This document shows positions 1-7,091 of a stretch of 38,384 bases of DNA, piece after piece. The stretch comes from a virus. The stretch covers positions 1 to 38,384 of the IMG/VR virus record IMGVR_UViG_3300025284_000004; one strand, 5' to 3'. Numbering within the stretch: the first letter of the stretch is position 1; every line of letters begins with the position of its first letter. Under the pieces are notes generated by a model. That model was given only the letters and a program-made list of their open reading frames with translations, did no database searches and was not told the DNA's origin. The translations under genes and the position numbers were made by a program.

Positions 1-155
1 GAATCTGGCTGCCTCGGGCGACTCCTCGAATCTGGCTGCCTCGGGCGACTACTCGAATCTGGCTGCCTCGGGCGACTACTCGAATCTGGCTGCCTCGGGC
101 AACTCCTCGAAGCTGGCTGCCTCGGGCAACTCCTCGAAGCTGGCTGCCTCGGGCA
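1..155 (+). repeat. 27-bp tandem coding repeats, left end
   Basis: There are about six copies of a 27-bp unit coding for NLAASG(D/N)(Y/S)S. Copies differ mainly at the D/N, Y/S and N/K positions. The same array continues at 38239-38384. The contig breaks inside it, as expected when an assembler cannot resolve near-identical copies. The true copy number is unknown. Confidence 0.9.
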
Positions 156-358
156 AGAAATCTATCGCTGTCGCATCCGGCCTCAATTGCAAGGCGTCTG
201 CTGGTGAGGATGGCTGCATTGCCTTGGCCTGGTGGGATGACGATGCCAAACGCTTCCGTCTGGAGGTTGCCTACATCGGTGAGAACGGCATCGAGCCCAA
301 CGTGACGTACGAGCTTGATGAAGACCACAAGTTTTCGAAGGTTGAGGACGAATCGTGA
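2..358 (+). CDS. DUF7666-type repeat protein, C-terminal part (partial)
   Basis: This is the 3' part of the gene whose 5' part lies at 37884-38384. It opens inside nine-residue repeats of the form NLAASGDYS, ends them at about base 155, and continues into a unique C-terminal domain (about 67 residues, rich in W, D and E, containing ALAWWDDDAKRF). In known DUF7666 proteins a head domain is followed by repeats of this kind and a short beta-rich tail; the function is unknown. The stop TGA overlaps the GTG start of the next small gene. Joining the two window ends directly breaks the frame, so bases are missing at the join. Confidence 0.8.
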   Translation, partial: NLAASGDSSNLAASGDYSNLAASGDYSNLAASGNSSKLAASGNSSKLAASGKKSIAVASGLNCKASAGEDGCIALAWWDDDAKRFRLEVAYIGENGIEPNVTYELDEDHKFSKVEDES

Positions 359-450
359 TCTTCGCCGCCGCCTACTACGCCGTATGCCTGACCGCAATCG
401 TGATCGGTGCGGTTGTGATGAACGACAAGTTGTTTGGGGACCGCAAATGA
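355..450 (+). CDS. 31-residue membrane peptide
   Basis: A GTG start overlaps the stop of the repeat protein (GTGA), and the stop overlaps the ATG of the next gene (ATGA). The peptide begins VIFAAAYYAVCLTAIVIGAV, which would form one membrane span of about 20 residues, and ends in a short charged tail (NDKLFGDRK). Coupling on both sides supports translation. The function is unknown. Confidence 0.55.
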   Translation: MIFAAAYYAVCLTAIVIGAVVMNDKLFGDRK

Positions 451-686
451 TTCCGAAAATGACCGATCTCAGGCACGTCTCCACCGGCATCCGCCTGACG
501 CACCAAGAGCGCATCGACGCGGACTACGCCCACCGCTGCGCACGGGTTATCTCCGAACTGCTGCGCGCCAAGATCGACAACGCGATCAACGGAATCAAGG
601 GTCCGCGTACGCCGATCTCCACCGGCCATGTGCCTGAGCGCGTGGCCCGAGCGTTCGCCTACGTCGCTGTGGGCGGGCTGAAGTGA
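447..686 (+). CDS. hypothetical early protein, 79 aa
   Basis: The ATG overlaps the stop of the small membrane ORF (ATGA), which favours this start over an in-frame upstream ATG at 315. The protein is basic and soluble (starts MIPKMTDLRHVSTGIRLTHQ). I recognise no domain. It lies in the pL operon upstream of the ERF recombination gene. Confidence 0.6.
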   Translation: MIPKMTDLRHVSTGIRLTHQERIDADYAHRCARVISELLRAKIDNAINGIKGPRTPISTGHVPERVARAFAYVAVGGLK

Positions 687-687
687 C

Positions 688-903
688 ATGGACCCGCACG
701 AGTGGTGGGCGCAGTGCGGCCAGCAGGAGGAATGGCAGGCCGCCGAAACATTAGCCTGGTACGAGAAACAGGCTCAGATCATGAAGGGGATTAGCGATGA
801 AAGTCTATCAAGCGATTGCGGCAATTGCCGGTCAGATGTCGAAGGAAGGCATCTCGAAAAATCGGAAGAACCAGCAGCAAGGTTACCAGTTCCGAGGCAT
901 TGA
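688..903 (+). CDS. hypothetical protein, 71 aa, overlapping the ERF start
   Basis: The start lies one base after the previous stop. The N-terminal ~36 residues (MDPHEWWAQCGQQEEWQ...) are acidic and Trp-rich and lie in free sequence. The last ~36 residues overlap the ERF gene by 107 bp in another frame and look like a shadow of it. It could be a real short gene with a run-on tail, or an artefact. The ERF ribosome site (AGGGG) sits inside this ORF. Confidence 0.4.
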   Translation: MDPHEWWAQCGQQEEWQAAETLAWYEKQAQIMKGISDESLSSDCGNCRSDVEGRHLEKSEEPAARLPVPRH

Positions 904-1426
904 TGACGTGTACAACGCTCTTGCTCCGATGCTGGCAGCCCATAACCTGGTGATTTTGCCTCGCATGGTAGGTCGTGAGGTAGTTGAGCGCCAGACGATG
1001 AAGGGTGGCACGCTGTTCTATGTGACGGTCGAAGCTGAGTTCGATTTTGTCAGCGCCGAGGACGGAAGCAAGCACACGGTGCGCACGTTCGGTGAGGCGA
1101 TGGACAGCGCCGACAAGGCCACCAACAAGGCTATGAGCGCCGCCTACAAGTATGCCGCCTTTCAGACGTTCTGCATCCCAACCGAAGGGGACAACGACGC
1201 CGACGCGACTACACACGAGGTAGCCGCACGCCCCAAAGCAGAGCCGAAGGCAGCGGTGAACATGGACGATGCAGCTACGGCCATCAAGGAAAGCGCCGAT
1301 TTGGACTTCCTGAAGAACGTTTTTGGCGCGCTCTACAAGGCGGCTACGGCGGATCAGCGATTGGAACTGAAGAAGTTCTACGACACCCGCAAGGCTGAAA
1401 TCGAAGCCACCATGGAGGCAGCATGA
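797..1426 (+). CDS. erf: ERF-family single-strand annealing protein
   Basis: ERF proteins (P22 Erf family) bind ssDNA and promote annealing for phage recombination and genome circularisation. The 209-residue protein has the family core in its first ~130 residues: NQQQGYQFRGIDDVYNALAP, then a beta-rich stretch, then the TFGEAMDSADKATNKAMSAA helix and YAAFQTFCIP. The C-terminal ~70 residues are a charged linker and helix, probably for oligomer or partner contacts. A strong AGGGG lies 6 bases before the ATG. The stop overlaps the Gp157 start, an arrangement common in Burkholderiales and enterobacterial phages. Confidence 0.9.
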   Translation: MKVYQAIAAIAGQMSKEGISKNRKNQQQGYQFRGIDDVYNALAPMLAAHNLVILPRMVGREVVERQTMKGGTLFYVTVEAEFDFVSAEDGSKHTVRTFGEAMDSADKATNKAMSAAYKYAAFQTFCIPTEGDNDADATTHEVAARPKAEPKAAVNMDDAATAIKESADLDFLKNVFGALYKAATADQRLELKKFYDTRKAEIEATMEAA

Positions 1427-1935
1427 GTCCCCTGAGCCTGTATTCCCTGTCCGACGAAGTAGAGCGACTGCTGTCCAGCGACGAGGCATACGACCCGGAA
1501 ACGGGTGAACTAAGCGCGGATCTGGTAGGCGCCCTGTCGGCGATGAAGGACAAATGCGCCAATGTGGCGGCCTACATCCTGAACCGTGACGCCGAGATCC
1601 AGGCTATCGAGCAGCACGAAGCCAAGATCGCAGCCTACAAGGCTGTGCTGGTCCGCAAGCAGGAGAAGCTTCGTGAGTATCTGGCCTTCAACATGAAGCG
1701 CACCGGCACGCACGAGATCAGCGCCAACGATGGCACGTTCAAGGCAAAGCTCTACGTCGACCGTGACGAAGCCGTGGATGTTTTTGACGAGAAGCAGATT
1801 CCGCAGGCCTACATGTCGAAGCCGAAGCCGCCTGAGCCGAAGCCGAGCAAGGCTGAGATCAAGAAGGCGATCAAGGCTGGCACTGAGGTACCGGGCGCCC
1901 GAATCGTCAAGCGCGACAGACTGGAGATCAAATGA
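1423..1935 (+). CDS. Gp157-like protein
   Basis: This 170-residue protein matches the siphovirus Gp157 family. It has an N-terminal helix (LYSLSDEVERLLSSDEAYDP), a long coiled-coil middle (about residues 45-85, IQAIEQHEAKIAAYKAVLVR) and a Lys/Pro-rich C-terminus with AEIKKAIKAGTEVPGARIVK. The family was first linked to phage resistance in Streptococcus thermophilus. In phages it usually neighbours recombinases, as here, and may act in recombination. It overlaps the ERF stop and the next start by 4 bp each, so the three genes are translationally coupled. Confidence 0.8.
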   Translation: MSPLSLYSLSDEVERLLSSDEAYDPETGELSADLVGALSAMKDKCANVAAYILNRDAEIQAIEQHEAKIAAYKAVLVRKQEKLREYLAFNMKRTGTHEISANDGTFKAKLYVDRDEAVDVFDEKQIPQAYMSKPKPPEPKPSKAEIKKAIKAGTEVPGARIVKRDRLEIK

Positions 1936-2276
1936 GCGACGACGCAGAAATCAACGTCTTCCGGTGCTTGGACTTCATTCGAGACAACGCACCGGGTTAC
2001 GCGCAAGCCAAGGCTAACCGCGTGTACCTGGAAGAGTTTCGCAAGAGCAAGAAGTCGCTGCTGATGAAGCAGGCCGAGGCAAATGGCCACAACGCTGTCA
2101 GCGCCCAGGAGCGCGAAGCATATGCCGATGCCGGCTACATCGAGCACTTGGAAGGCCTGAAGGAAGCAGTGGCTACCGAGGAAGAGCTGCGCTGGATGAT
2201 GATCGCCGCGCAAGCCAAGATCGAAGTCTGGCGCACCCTGGAATCGTCGCGTCGCACCGAAGCACGAACAGTCTGA
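1932..2276 (+). CDS. hypothetical protein of the recombination cluster, 114 aa
   Basis: The start overlaps the Gp157 stop by 4 bp. The protein is mostly helical and charged (FRCLDFIRDNAPGYAQAKAN near the start, a central EEELRWMMIAAQAKIEVWR helix). Proteins of this shape often sit beside ERF/RecT and Gp157 in phage left operons. I cannot assign a function; recombination accessory is a guess from position. Confidence 0.65.
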   Translation: MSDDAEINVFRCLDFIRDNAPGYAQAKANRVYLEEFRKSKKSLLMKQAEANGHNAVSAQEREAYADAGYIEHLEGLKEAVATEEELRWMMIAAQAKIEVWRTLESSRRTEARTV

Positions 2277-2286
2277 ACCCCCCGTT

Positions 2287-2322
2287 GCCGGTTCTTACGT
2301 CCCACGTCCGACCGGCTCTTTT
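2287..2322 (+). terminator. weak intrinsic terminator or attenuator
   Basis: Stem GCCGGT (2287-2292) pairs with ACCGGC (2311-2316) across an 18-base loop, followed by TCTTTT. It lies in the 64-bp gap after the recombination cluster and could lower transcription into the accessory genes unless the transcript is antiterminated. The loop is long, so this is tentative. Confidence 0.35.
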
Positions 2323-2340
2323 ACACGAAGTGAGGTTGTC

Positions 2341-2508
2341 ATGGACATCCTACAAAAGCTTGAGTTTGAACCGAGCTACTGGCTGCACAGCGACGAGCGG
2401 CAGATGCGCCGCGACGCTGCGGAAGAAATCAGGGCACTTCGCCGGCGCAATGATGAGCTCGAAGCAATGCAGCGAGCAGCGGAGGCCGATGCCAGGAGCG
2501 CGGCATGA
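2341..2508 (+). CDS. small helical hypothetical protein, 55 aa
   Basis: GAGG lies 6 bases before the ATG (GAGGTTGTCATG). The protein is acidic at the start (MDILQKLEFEPSYWLHSDER) and then forms a charged amphipathic helix to the end, which suggests a small dimerising protein. Its stop overlaps the next start (ATGA). The function is unknown. Confidence 0.6.
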   Translation: MDILQKLEFEPSYWLHSDERQMRRDAAEEIRALRRRNDELEAMQRAAEADARSAA

Positions 2509-2900
2509 TCGGCGACAGAACGGAGAAGCACAAGAAGGACGTGGTGTTCCACAAGGAGCAATGCCTTGCAGCCCTTCAAGTGATGGATGGCGCTACCGTC
2601 GTGCAAGTGGCGGACATGATCGGGAAGAACTACTACTCGGTCAAAAAGTGGATGCGCGACCTTCACAAATCGAGAGAGATCTACGTCCACAAGTTTGTTC
2701 GCTCGGAAGGATGTCCTAAGCCAGTCAGGATGTTCCGCGTAGGTAACCGGCCCGACGTTGCGAAGGAAATGACGTGCGGCCGCGTCAAGGACGAACATGA
2801 AGACATGGAACGAGCCTGGCGCAAGCACGAAGCGTGGAAGAAGACATGGGTGCCGCACTGCGATGTGGCCGCGCAATGGATGATGGAGAACGCAACATGA
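2505..2900 (+). CDS. possible winged-helix DNA-binding protein, 131 aa
   Basis: Residues ~15-75 read like a small winged-helix domain: a helix (KEQCLAALQVM), a helix-turn-helix-like stretch (TVVQVADMIGKNYYSVKKWM) and a basic wing (IYVHKFVRSEGCPKPVRMFR). The C-terminal part is a Trp-rich charged helix. It could be a transcription regulator of the left operon; this is inference from the fold pattern alone. It overlaps both neighbours by 4 bp. Confidence 0.6.
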   Translation: MIGDRTEKHKKDVVFHKEQCLAALQVMDGATVVQVADMIGKNYYSVKKWMRDLHKSREIYVHKFVRSEGCPKPVRMFRVGNRPDVAKEMTCGRVKDEHEDMERAWRKHEAWKKTWVPHCDVAAQWMMENAT

Positions 2901-3607
2901 CCACGAAACCGCAGGACCAGCGAGACATTGAGGCGCGCGAGGCGTTGAGCGCAGCGCCTACGGTTTCAGATCTACGCAGCTATGCACGCGCTATCCGCAT
3001 GATTGAAGACAATCAGGGCGCGGCTAACCGTGATTGCATCGAAGCAGCTTCAACAATGGAATGGGCCGCCCTGCAAATCGAAGGGTTGCAGCATCAATTG
3101 CACGAAGCGGTCATGTCCACTCATCGTCAAGCCATGTGCATTCATCAATGCGCGGCTGCGATTGGCTCTGATACGTCCGCGACAATTGATGGGCTGCCTC
3201 TAGCTGTAAAGCGCGTCGTAGAAGCCGCCCGCCCCGCCCCGGCAGCGTTGCCGAAACGGTATTTCCCGGACTTCGATGCTCGCGAAATGAAGGAATCGCA
3301 ATTCGGCGCTTATGTCCGCTACGAGGTGTCTTCAGAGTTCCCGTGCGTCAAGTCACCTTGTGACGGACATTGCAGGGACTGCTACAAGGCATCGCAGAAC
3401 GCCGCCCCGGAAGCGTTGGGCGCTGCGAAGGGGGAGTTGAGCGATGCGGAGATCGAGGAATTCGTAGCACCGCTGATTCAGGAACATCTGAGCGGCTATG
3501 CACGCCACTACGTCACTTACAACGATGGTCGATCCAATGACAGGGTTACGAGCGACATGCGAAACCTAACCCGCGCCATCCTCGCCAAATCCAAGGAGCA
3601 AGCATGA
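2897..3607 (+). CDS. mosaic early phage protein, 236 aa
   Basis: The ATG overlaps the previous stop (ATGA), which fixes the start. An N-terminal helical region with Ala-rich linkers (VEAARPAPAALPKRY) joins a Cys-rich patch (FPCVKSPCDGHCRDCYKA, four Cys at about residues 150-165, possibly metal-binding) and a C-terminal segment ending AILAKSKEQA. Such Ala/Pro-linked modules are typical of Ea22-like accessory proteins in phage left operons. No function can be given. Confidence 0.6.
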   Translation: MTTKPQDQRDIEAREALSAAPTVSDLRSYARAIRMIEDNQGAANRDCIEAASTMEWAALQIEGLQHQLHEAVMSTHRQAMCIHQCAAAIGSDTSATIDGLPLAVKRVVEAARPAPAALPKRYFPDFDAREMKESQFGAYVRYEVSSEFPCVKSPCDGHCRDCYKASQNAAPEALGAAKGELSDAEIEEFVAPLIQEHLSGYARHYVTYNDGRSNDRVTSDMRNLTRAILAKSKEQA

Positions 3608-4128
3608 GCCAAGACAACGCACGCCAAGCTGGGCTGACGGAACACCAATGGCGTGAAGCATTTGCAGCGAAAGCTATCAACGGCGCCATGCTGAATGTAC
3701 GCATGGCTGTAGAGATCGTGATGGAAACCCTCGCCGCCCATTCTGCGGATGCACGCCAAGCGGTGCTGACGGAGGAAAGACTTGGGGAACTGTGGCATGA
3801 AATCGGCCACGAAGAAAAGGGGAGAATTATCCGATATGCGCGCGCCGTAGAGCGTGAAGTCCTCGCCGCCCATTCTGCGGATGCCCGCAATGGGGAGGCG
3901 GGGTATTTCGTGCAGACATGGGATGGCCGCTGGATTCCCCAAGACAAAGCATTTCCAGTGATGGAGTTTCCTGCGGAAGAAGTTCCCGCTGAAGACGAAT
4001 GCCGCCTGACTAGTGAGCTATTGGACGAAGCTGTAGAGCAAGTGCGCGTTGCTTTGGTAAATGGCTGGGGTGCTTCTTATGCCGCAAACGTCCTACGGAA
4101 AGTTCTTAACTCTGGAGGTGTGAAATGA
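3604..4128 (+). CDS. mosaic early phage protein with LAAHSADAR repeats, 174 aa
   Basis: It overlaps the previous gene by 4 bp. Two short modules each end in the same peptide LAAHSADAR (around residues 43 and 87), encoded by near-identical DNA. The tail (SELLDEAVEQVRVALVNGWG) is helical. The next gene carries a third copy, so these genes seem to have been built by shuffling or duplication of cassettes. The function is unknown. Confidence 0.6.
   Translation: MSQDNARQAGLTEHQWREAFAAKAINGAMLNVRMAVEIVMETLAAHSADARQAVLTEERLGELWHEIGHEEKGRIIRYARAVEREVLAAHSADARNGEAGYFVQTWDGRWIPQDKAFPVMEFPAEEVPAEDECRLTSELLDEAVEQVRVALVNGWGASYAANVLRKVLNSGGVK
3729..3752 (+). repeat. 24-bp dispersed coding repeat, first of three copies
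   Basis: The word starting CCTCGCCGCCCATTCTGCGG is present at 3729-3752, 3861-3884 and 4397-4420. All copies are in the same frame and code for LAAHSADA. They fall at module borders of two neighbouring genes, where homologous recombination could exchange cassettes. Confidence 0.8.
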
Positions 4129-5066
4129 CTGACGGTTATCGAGCGGGATTCAAAGCTATCGTAGAGGCTTCTATTGCTGCTGCGCAAAACCGAGCTTCTG
4201 AGAAATACCGGCTTGAAGCGTGTCCGTTCTGCGGAGGGCAACCGGAAGACCCCGAGATTGAACAGGTTGAATACAACAGCTATGTCGCGAGCATCTGTTG
4301 CAATCACTGCGATACGACGTTTGCGCCGCAGTATATGGACTCATCAGAAGATGAAGCCATTCGTAAGGCTGTAGATGCCTGGAATCGCCGCGCCATCCTC
4401 GCCGCCCATTCTGCGGATGCCCGCAAGGGGGAGGGGGTGGCGCAAGGCTTCGTAATGGCGCCACTGGAAGCAACGGATGAAATGCTCGAAGCAACGCGCG
4501 GCCCCGGCATGTCTCCGGGAAGCTGGAACAACTACTCCAAGCGCCGGCATGCGCAACTTTACCGGCAAATGATTGGCGCCATAGCCGCACCAGCGCCGAA
4601 ACAAACGCCAAGCCCGGACTACATCCAAGGCTGGCAGGACTGTCTGAGTGTGCATCTGAATCCGGCACCCGCTGCGCAGGCGGACTATGAAGGACTGCGG
4701 CACAAGTTCGATGAGGCGCAACGCAACCGTTCGCCATTTCAGGCTGAAGTCGAGCGTATGACGCGCCAGCAATCCGCCACCCCGGCAGTGCCTGAACATG
4801 TTTGCAAATGCACGATGACGCAGAAATTGGTTGGCGATGGCTGCGTGGCATGCAACCCGGATCACCCTGACGCCAACCCGGCAGACGCGGCGAGCGAGGC
4901 GGACAAGAGGGATGCGGAGCGGTATCGGTGGCTGCGTGCATGTCGGCCGGAAGATTTGCCGCAATACAGCGTTTCGCGCGAACTGTACGAAGGCGATGAG
5001 CTTGATGCATTTGTTGACGCTGCCCTCCAGCGCGAGCGGCAACAGGGGGCGGATCGTGGCGAGTGA
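4125..5066 (+). CDS. mosaic protein with Lar-like zinc-ribbon N-terminus, 313 aa
   Basis: Residues ~25-90 resemble the Lar restriction-alleviation family: LEACPFCGGQPEDP, a second CCNHC pair, and the family ending AVDAWNRRA. Lar proteins of lambdoid prophages modulate host type I restriction. Further modules follow: LEATRGPGMSPGSW..., a GWQDCL segment, a second Cys cluster (CKCTMTQKLVGDGCVACNPD) and the phage module RDAERYRWLR. The start overlaps the previous stop. The restriction-alleviation role is inference from the N-terminal ribbon; the fused tail is unusual for Lar, which is normally a short protein. Confidence 0.6.
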   Translation: MTDGYRAGFKAIVEASIAAAQNRASEKYRLEACPFCGGQPEDPEIEQVEYNSYVASICCNHCDTTFAPQYMDSSEDEAIRKAVDAWNRRAILAAHSADARKGEGVAQGFVMAPLEATDEMLEATRGPGMSPGSWNNYSKRRHAQLYRQMIGAIAAPAPKQTPSPDYIQGWQDCLSVHLNPAPAAQADYEGLRHKFDEAQRNRSPFQAEVERMTRQQSATPAVPEHVCKCTMTQKLVGDGCVACNPDHPDANPADAASEADKRDAERYRWLRACRPEDLPQYSVSRELYEGDELDAFVDAALQRERQQGADRGE

Positions 5067-5397
5067 TAACGAAAAGTTCTACGACGACGAAATAGCACCC
5101 ATGCTGCGCGAGGTGTCGAAGAAGTGTGAGGCGCACGGAATGTCGCTTCTGGCCCTTGTCGAGTACGACAAAGGGGAGCGCGGGCGCACGACCCTGCTGC
5201 AACCAAGCGCGGGTCTCGAAATGATTATGGCGACGTTGTGCGCGAAAGCAGGCGCAAACATCGACTCGTACATGATCGGCCTGTCTCGGTACTGCCGGGA
5301 GAAGGGAATCGACTGTAGCCAAAGCATCGTCATGCGCCAGTTGCGCGGCGATAGCCTGAGTGCGCGCACCGAACCGGAGGGCGGGAACAATGGCTGA
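5056..5397 (+). CDS. conserved phage hypothetical protein, 113 aa
   Basis: The GTG start at 5056 has a strong GGGGGCGG just upstream and overlaps the previous gene by 11 bp. The protein begins MASDNEKFYDDEIAPMLREV, with LVEYDKGERGRTTLLQP in the middle. This pattern recurs in accessory operons of proteobacterial phages. It is soluble and mixed alpha/beta, of unknown function. Confidence 0.6.
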   Translation: MASDNEKFYDDEIAPMLREVSKKCEAHGMSLLALVEYDKGERGRTTLLQPSAGLEMIMATLCAKAGANIDSYMIGLSRYCREKGIDCSQSIVMRQLRGDSLSARTEPEGGNNG

Positions 5398-5905
5398 GAA
5401 ACTGGATTTGGACGAGCTGGAGAAGGCGTATGAGACGAAAGCCGATCATCCGGATTTTGCGCTGAACATGCTGAAGGCGATGCACTCATTTCCGGCTCTG
5501 ATCGCCCGCATCCGCGAACTCGAAACCGAACTGGAGCGCGCCAGCCAGCCTGGCAGCGAGCCGCCACTTGCATGGTTCGAAGCTGAAGAATCATGCCGCG
5601 GCGCTGATCTACGCAGCATCGTCAACGGAATGATGCATTCCACGCGATGGCATTGGCAGGCAGAACGCCCGCAGACTAACAACCCCGTGTGGCCGATCTA
5701 TGCAGGTAGCCAGCCTGGCAGCGGGGAGGCTACGCAAGACGCGTCGCGCTATCGCTGGCTTCGTGAAACAGCCATCAGGTGTCAAGCATACGTGCACGGC
5801 AAGCCGAACTGGCTTTTCGGCTTCGAGTTGCGAGGAACCACATTTGACGAAGCCATCGACGCAGCCCGCGCTTCGCTGGACGGGCGGAGGGAGGGGCATG
5901 AATGA
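5390..5905 (+). CDS. mosaic early phage protein with RYRWLR module, 171 aa
   Basis: It overlaps the previous gene by 8 bp. Residues 1-50 are helical (ending in a coiled coil, ALIARIRELETELERA). A middle module contains EPPLAWFEAEESCRGADLRS, and the C-terminus carries DASRYRWLRETAI, the same module type as in the preceding 313-residue gene. The phrase SQPGS occurs twice, at 5546 and 5708. Its stop lies inside the starts of the two overlapping ORFs that follow. Confidence 0.6.
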   Translation: MAEKLDLDELEKAYETKADHPDFALNMLKAMHSFPALIARIRELETELERASQPGSEPPLAWFEAEESCRGADLRSIVNGMMHSTRWHWQAERPQTNNPVWPIYAGSQPGSGEATQDASRYRWLRETAIRCQAYVHGKPNWLFGFELRGTTFDEAIDAARASLDGRREGHE

Positions 5906-6710
5906 GCTTCATCTTTTCGCGGGCGCTGGTGGAGGCATCCTTGCAGGTCAACTGCTCGGACGTCGATGCGTATGCGCCGTTGAGTTTGATCCCTACGCCC
6001 AAGCCGTCCTTGTCGCTAGGCAAAACGATGGCACCTTTCCTCCATTCCCGATTTGGAATGACGTTCGAACCTTTGACGGAAGACCTTGGCACGGAATTGC
6101 TGACGTCGTGGCTGGCGGGTTTCCGTGCCAGGACATCAGTGCAGCAGGAACCGGCGATGGCCTTGACGGCGAGCGAAGCGGACTCTGGACAGAAATGGCG
6201 CGCATCATTCGCGAAGTACGACCCCGCCGAGTCGAAGTGGAGAACTCCCCAATGCTCACTTCTCGGGGACTTTCCAGAGTTCTCGGAGACTTGGCCGAGA
6301 TGGGGTTCGATGCGGAATGGGGTGTCATATCTGCGGCCGACGTTGGCGCTCCCCACCTTCGGGAACGAATCTGGATTGTGGCCCACGCCAACGGTTTGCG
6401 GGAATTACAACAGGCCGGGAGCGAGTGCGAACAGCGGAATGGGGTTGGCTTCAGCAGTGAAGCTCTGGCCGACGCCGTGCGCGAGCGCGAGCAAGGGATC
6501 TTCGCCGGCAGCATTGGTTCGGAAGGACGGCAAGAGCCGATCGAACGATCGGATCGACCACGCAGTTATGGCATCAGACGGTGGCCAGTTGAACCCGGAG
6601 TGGGTCGAGTGGTTGATGGGATGGCCAATCGGGCACACCGCATTAAAGCCATTGGAAACGGCCAGGTATCAAGAGTGGCTGCAACAGCATGGCATCTTCT
6701 CGAACGCTGA
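5898..6710 (+). CDS. dcm: DNA (cytosine-5) methyltransferase
   Basis: The enzyme transfers a methyl group from SAM to cytosine C5 in DNA, probably to protect phage DNA from host restriction. In 270 residues the C5-MTase motifs are in order: motif I LHLFAGAGGG (4-13), the CAVEFDP strand (26-32), motif IV GGFPCQDIS with catalytic Cys77, motif VI VEVENSP (Glu115, Asn116), motif VIII APHLRERIW (151-159) and motif X AIGNGQV (251-257). The region between VIII and X, the target recognition region, is short. GGAGGGAGGGGC lies directly before the ATG. A second ORF covers almost its whole length in the +1 frame. Confidence 0.88.
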   Translation: MNELHLFAGAGGGILAGQLLGRRCVCAVEFDPYAQAVLVARQNDGTFPPFPIWNDVRTFDGRPWHGIADVVAGGFPCQDISAAGTGDGLDGERSGLWTEMARIIREVRPRRVEVENSPMLTSRGLSRVLGDLAEMGFDAEWGVISAADVGAPHLRERIWIVAHANGLRELQQAGSECEQRNGVGFSSEALADAVREREQGIFAGSIGSEGRQEPIERSDRPRSYGIRRWPVEPGVGRVVDGMANRAHRIKAIGNGQVSRVAATAWHLLER

Positions 6711-6717
6711 TGCCTAA
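5902..6717 (+). CDS. overlapping +1-frame ORF conserved with phage methyltransferases, 271 aa
   Basis: This ORF starts 4 nt after the methyltransferase ATG and stops 7 nt after its TGA, in the +1 frame. It is not a random shadow. Its protein has phrases I recognise from phage and prophage proteins found beside or in Dcm genes: SFAKYDPAESKWRTPQCSLL, FSETWPRWGSMRNG, SGLWPTPTV, LNPEWVEWLMGWPIG and LKPLET. The reading frame stays open for 271 codons. The ATG overlaps the stop of the upstream gene (ATGA), so it could be translated by coupling. The function is unknown; a partner or recognition subunit of the methyltransferase is a guess. Confidence 0.65.
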   Translation: MSFIFSRALVEASLQVNCSDVDAYAPLSLIPTPKPSLSLGKTMAPFLHSRFGMTFEPLTEDLGTELLTSWLAGFRARTSVQQEPAMALTASEADSGQKWRASFAKYDPAESKWRTPQCSLLGDFPEFSETWPRWGSMRNGVSYLRPTLALPTFGNESGLWPTPTVCGNYNRPGASANSGMGLASAVKLWPTPCASASKGSSPAALVRKDGKSRSNDRIDHAVMASDGGQLNPEWVEWLMGWPIGHTALKPLETARYQEWLQQHGIFSNADA

Positions 6718-6761
6718 CCGCTCTACCGCCGTTTATTCGGCGCTGATAAATGGGGAATGGG

Positions 6762-7091
6762 ATGAACGATAGAGAGATGCTGGTGCTGGCGGCGCGGGCG
6801 GCTGGTCAGGAGCGCTCATTTGCCGGCGATCCTTGGAGCAGTGCGCGCGGGCGATTGTGGGATCCGCTGAATGACGACGGCGATGCGCTGCGGCTGGCTG
6901 TGAAGCTGGGCCTCAACGTTGATGTGTATCGGCAGGAGCCACTTCGGGAGACGCCGTGCGTTGAAGTCCGTGGTTACGTGTACCGCCGAAGCCTTGCCAT
7001 CGAACAAGCCGCAGATAACGGCGCATCGCTTGAGGCCGCCACCCGCCGCGCCATCGTCCGCGCAGCCGCAGCCATCGGAGAGAAAACGTGA
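6762..7091 (+). CDS. hypothetical early protein, 109 aa
   Basis: ATG 6762 is preferred over 6750 because GGGGAATGGG lies just before it. The protein resembles a DUF2591-type phage protein: an N-terminal helix (MLVLAARAAGQ), the middle WDPLNDDGDALRLAVKLGLN, and a C-terminal EAATRRAIVRAAAAIG helix. In lambdoid phages similar proteins lie in the left operon and have no assigned function. The stop overlaps the next start. Confidence 0.65.
   Translation: MNDREMLVLAARAAGQERSFAGDPWSSARGRLWDPLNDDGDALRLAVKLGLNVDVYRQEPLRETPCVEVRGYVYRRSLAIEQAADNGASLEAATRRAIVRAAAAIGEKT

Noticed and set aside
1-155. CRISPR array
   Set aside because: The repeats are contiguous, have no spacers, and are in-frame coding repeats of one protein.
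4171-5322. Minus-strand ORF of 383 codons
   Set aside because: Antisense to coupled accessory genes; Arg/His/Ala-rich, no recognisable protein pattern.
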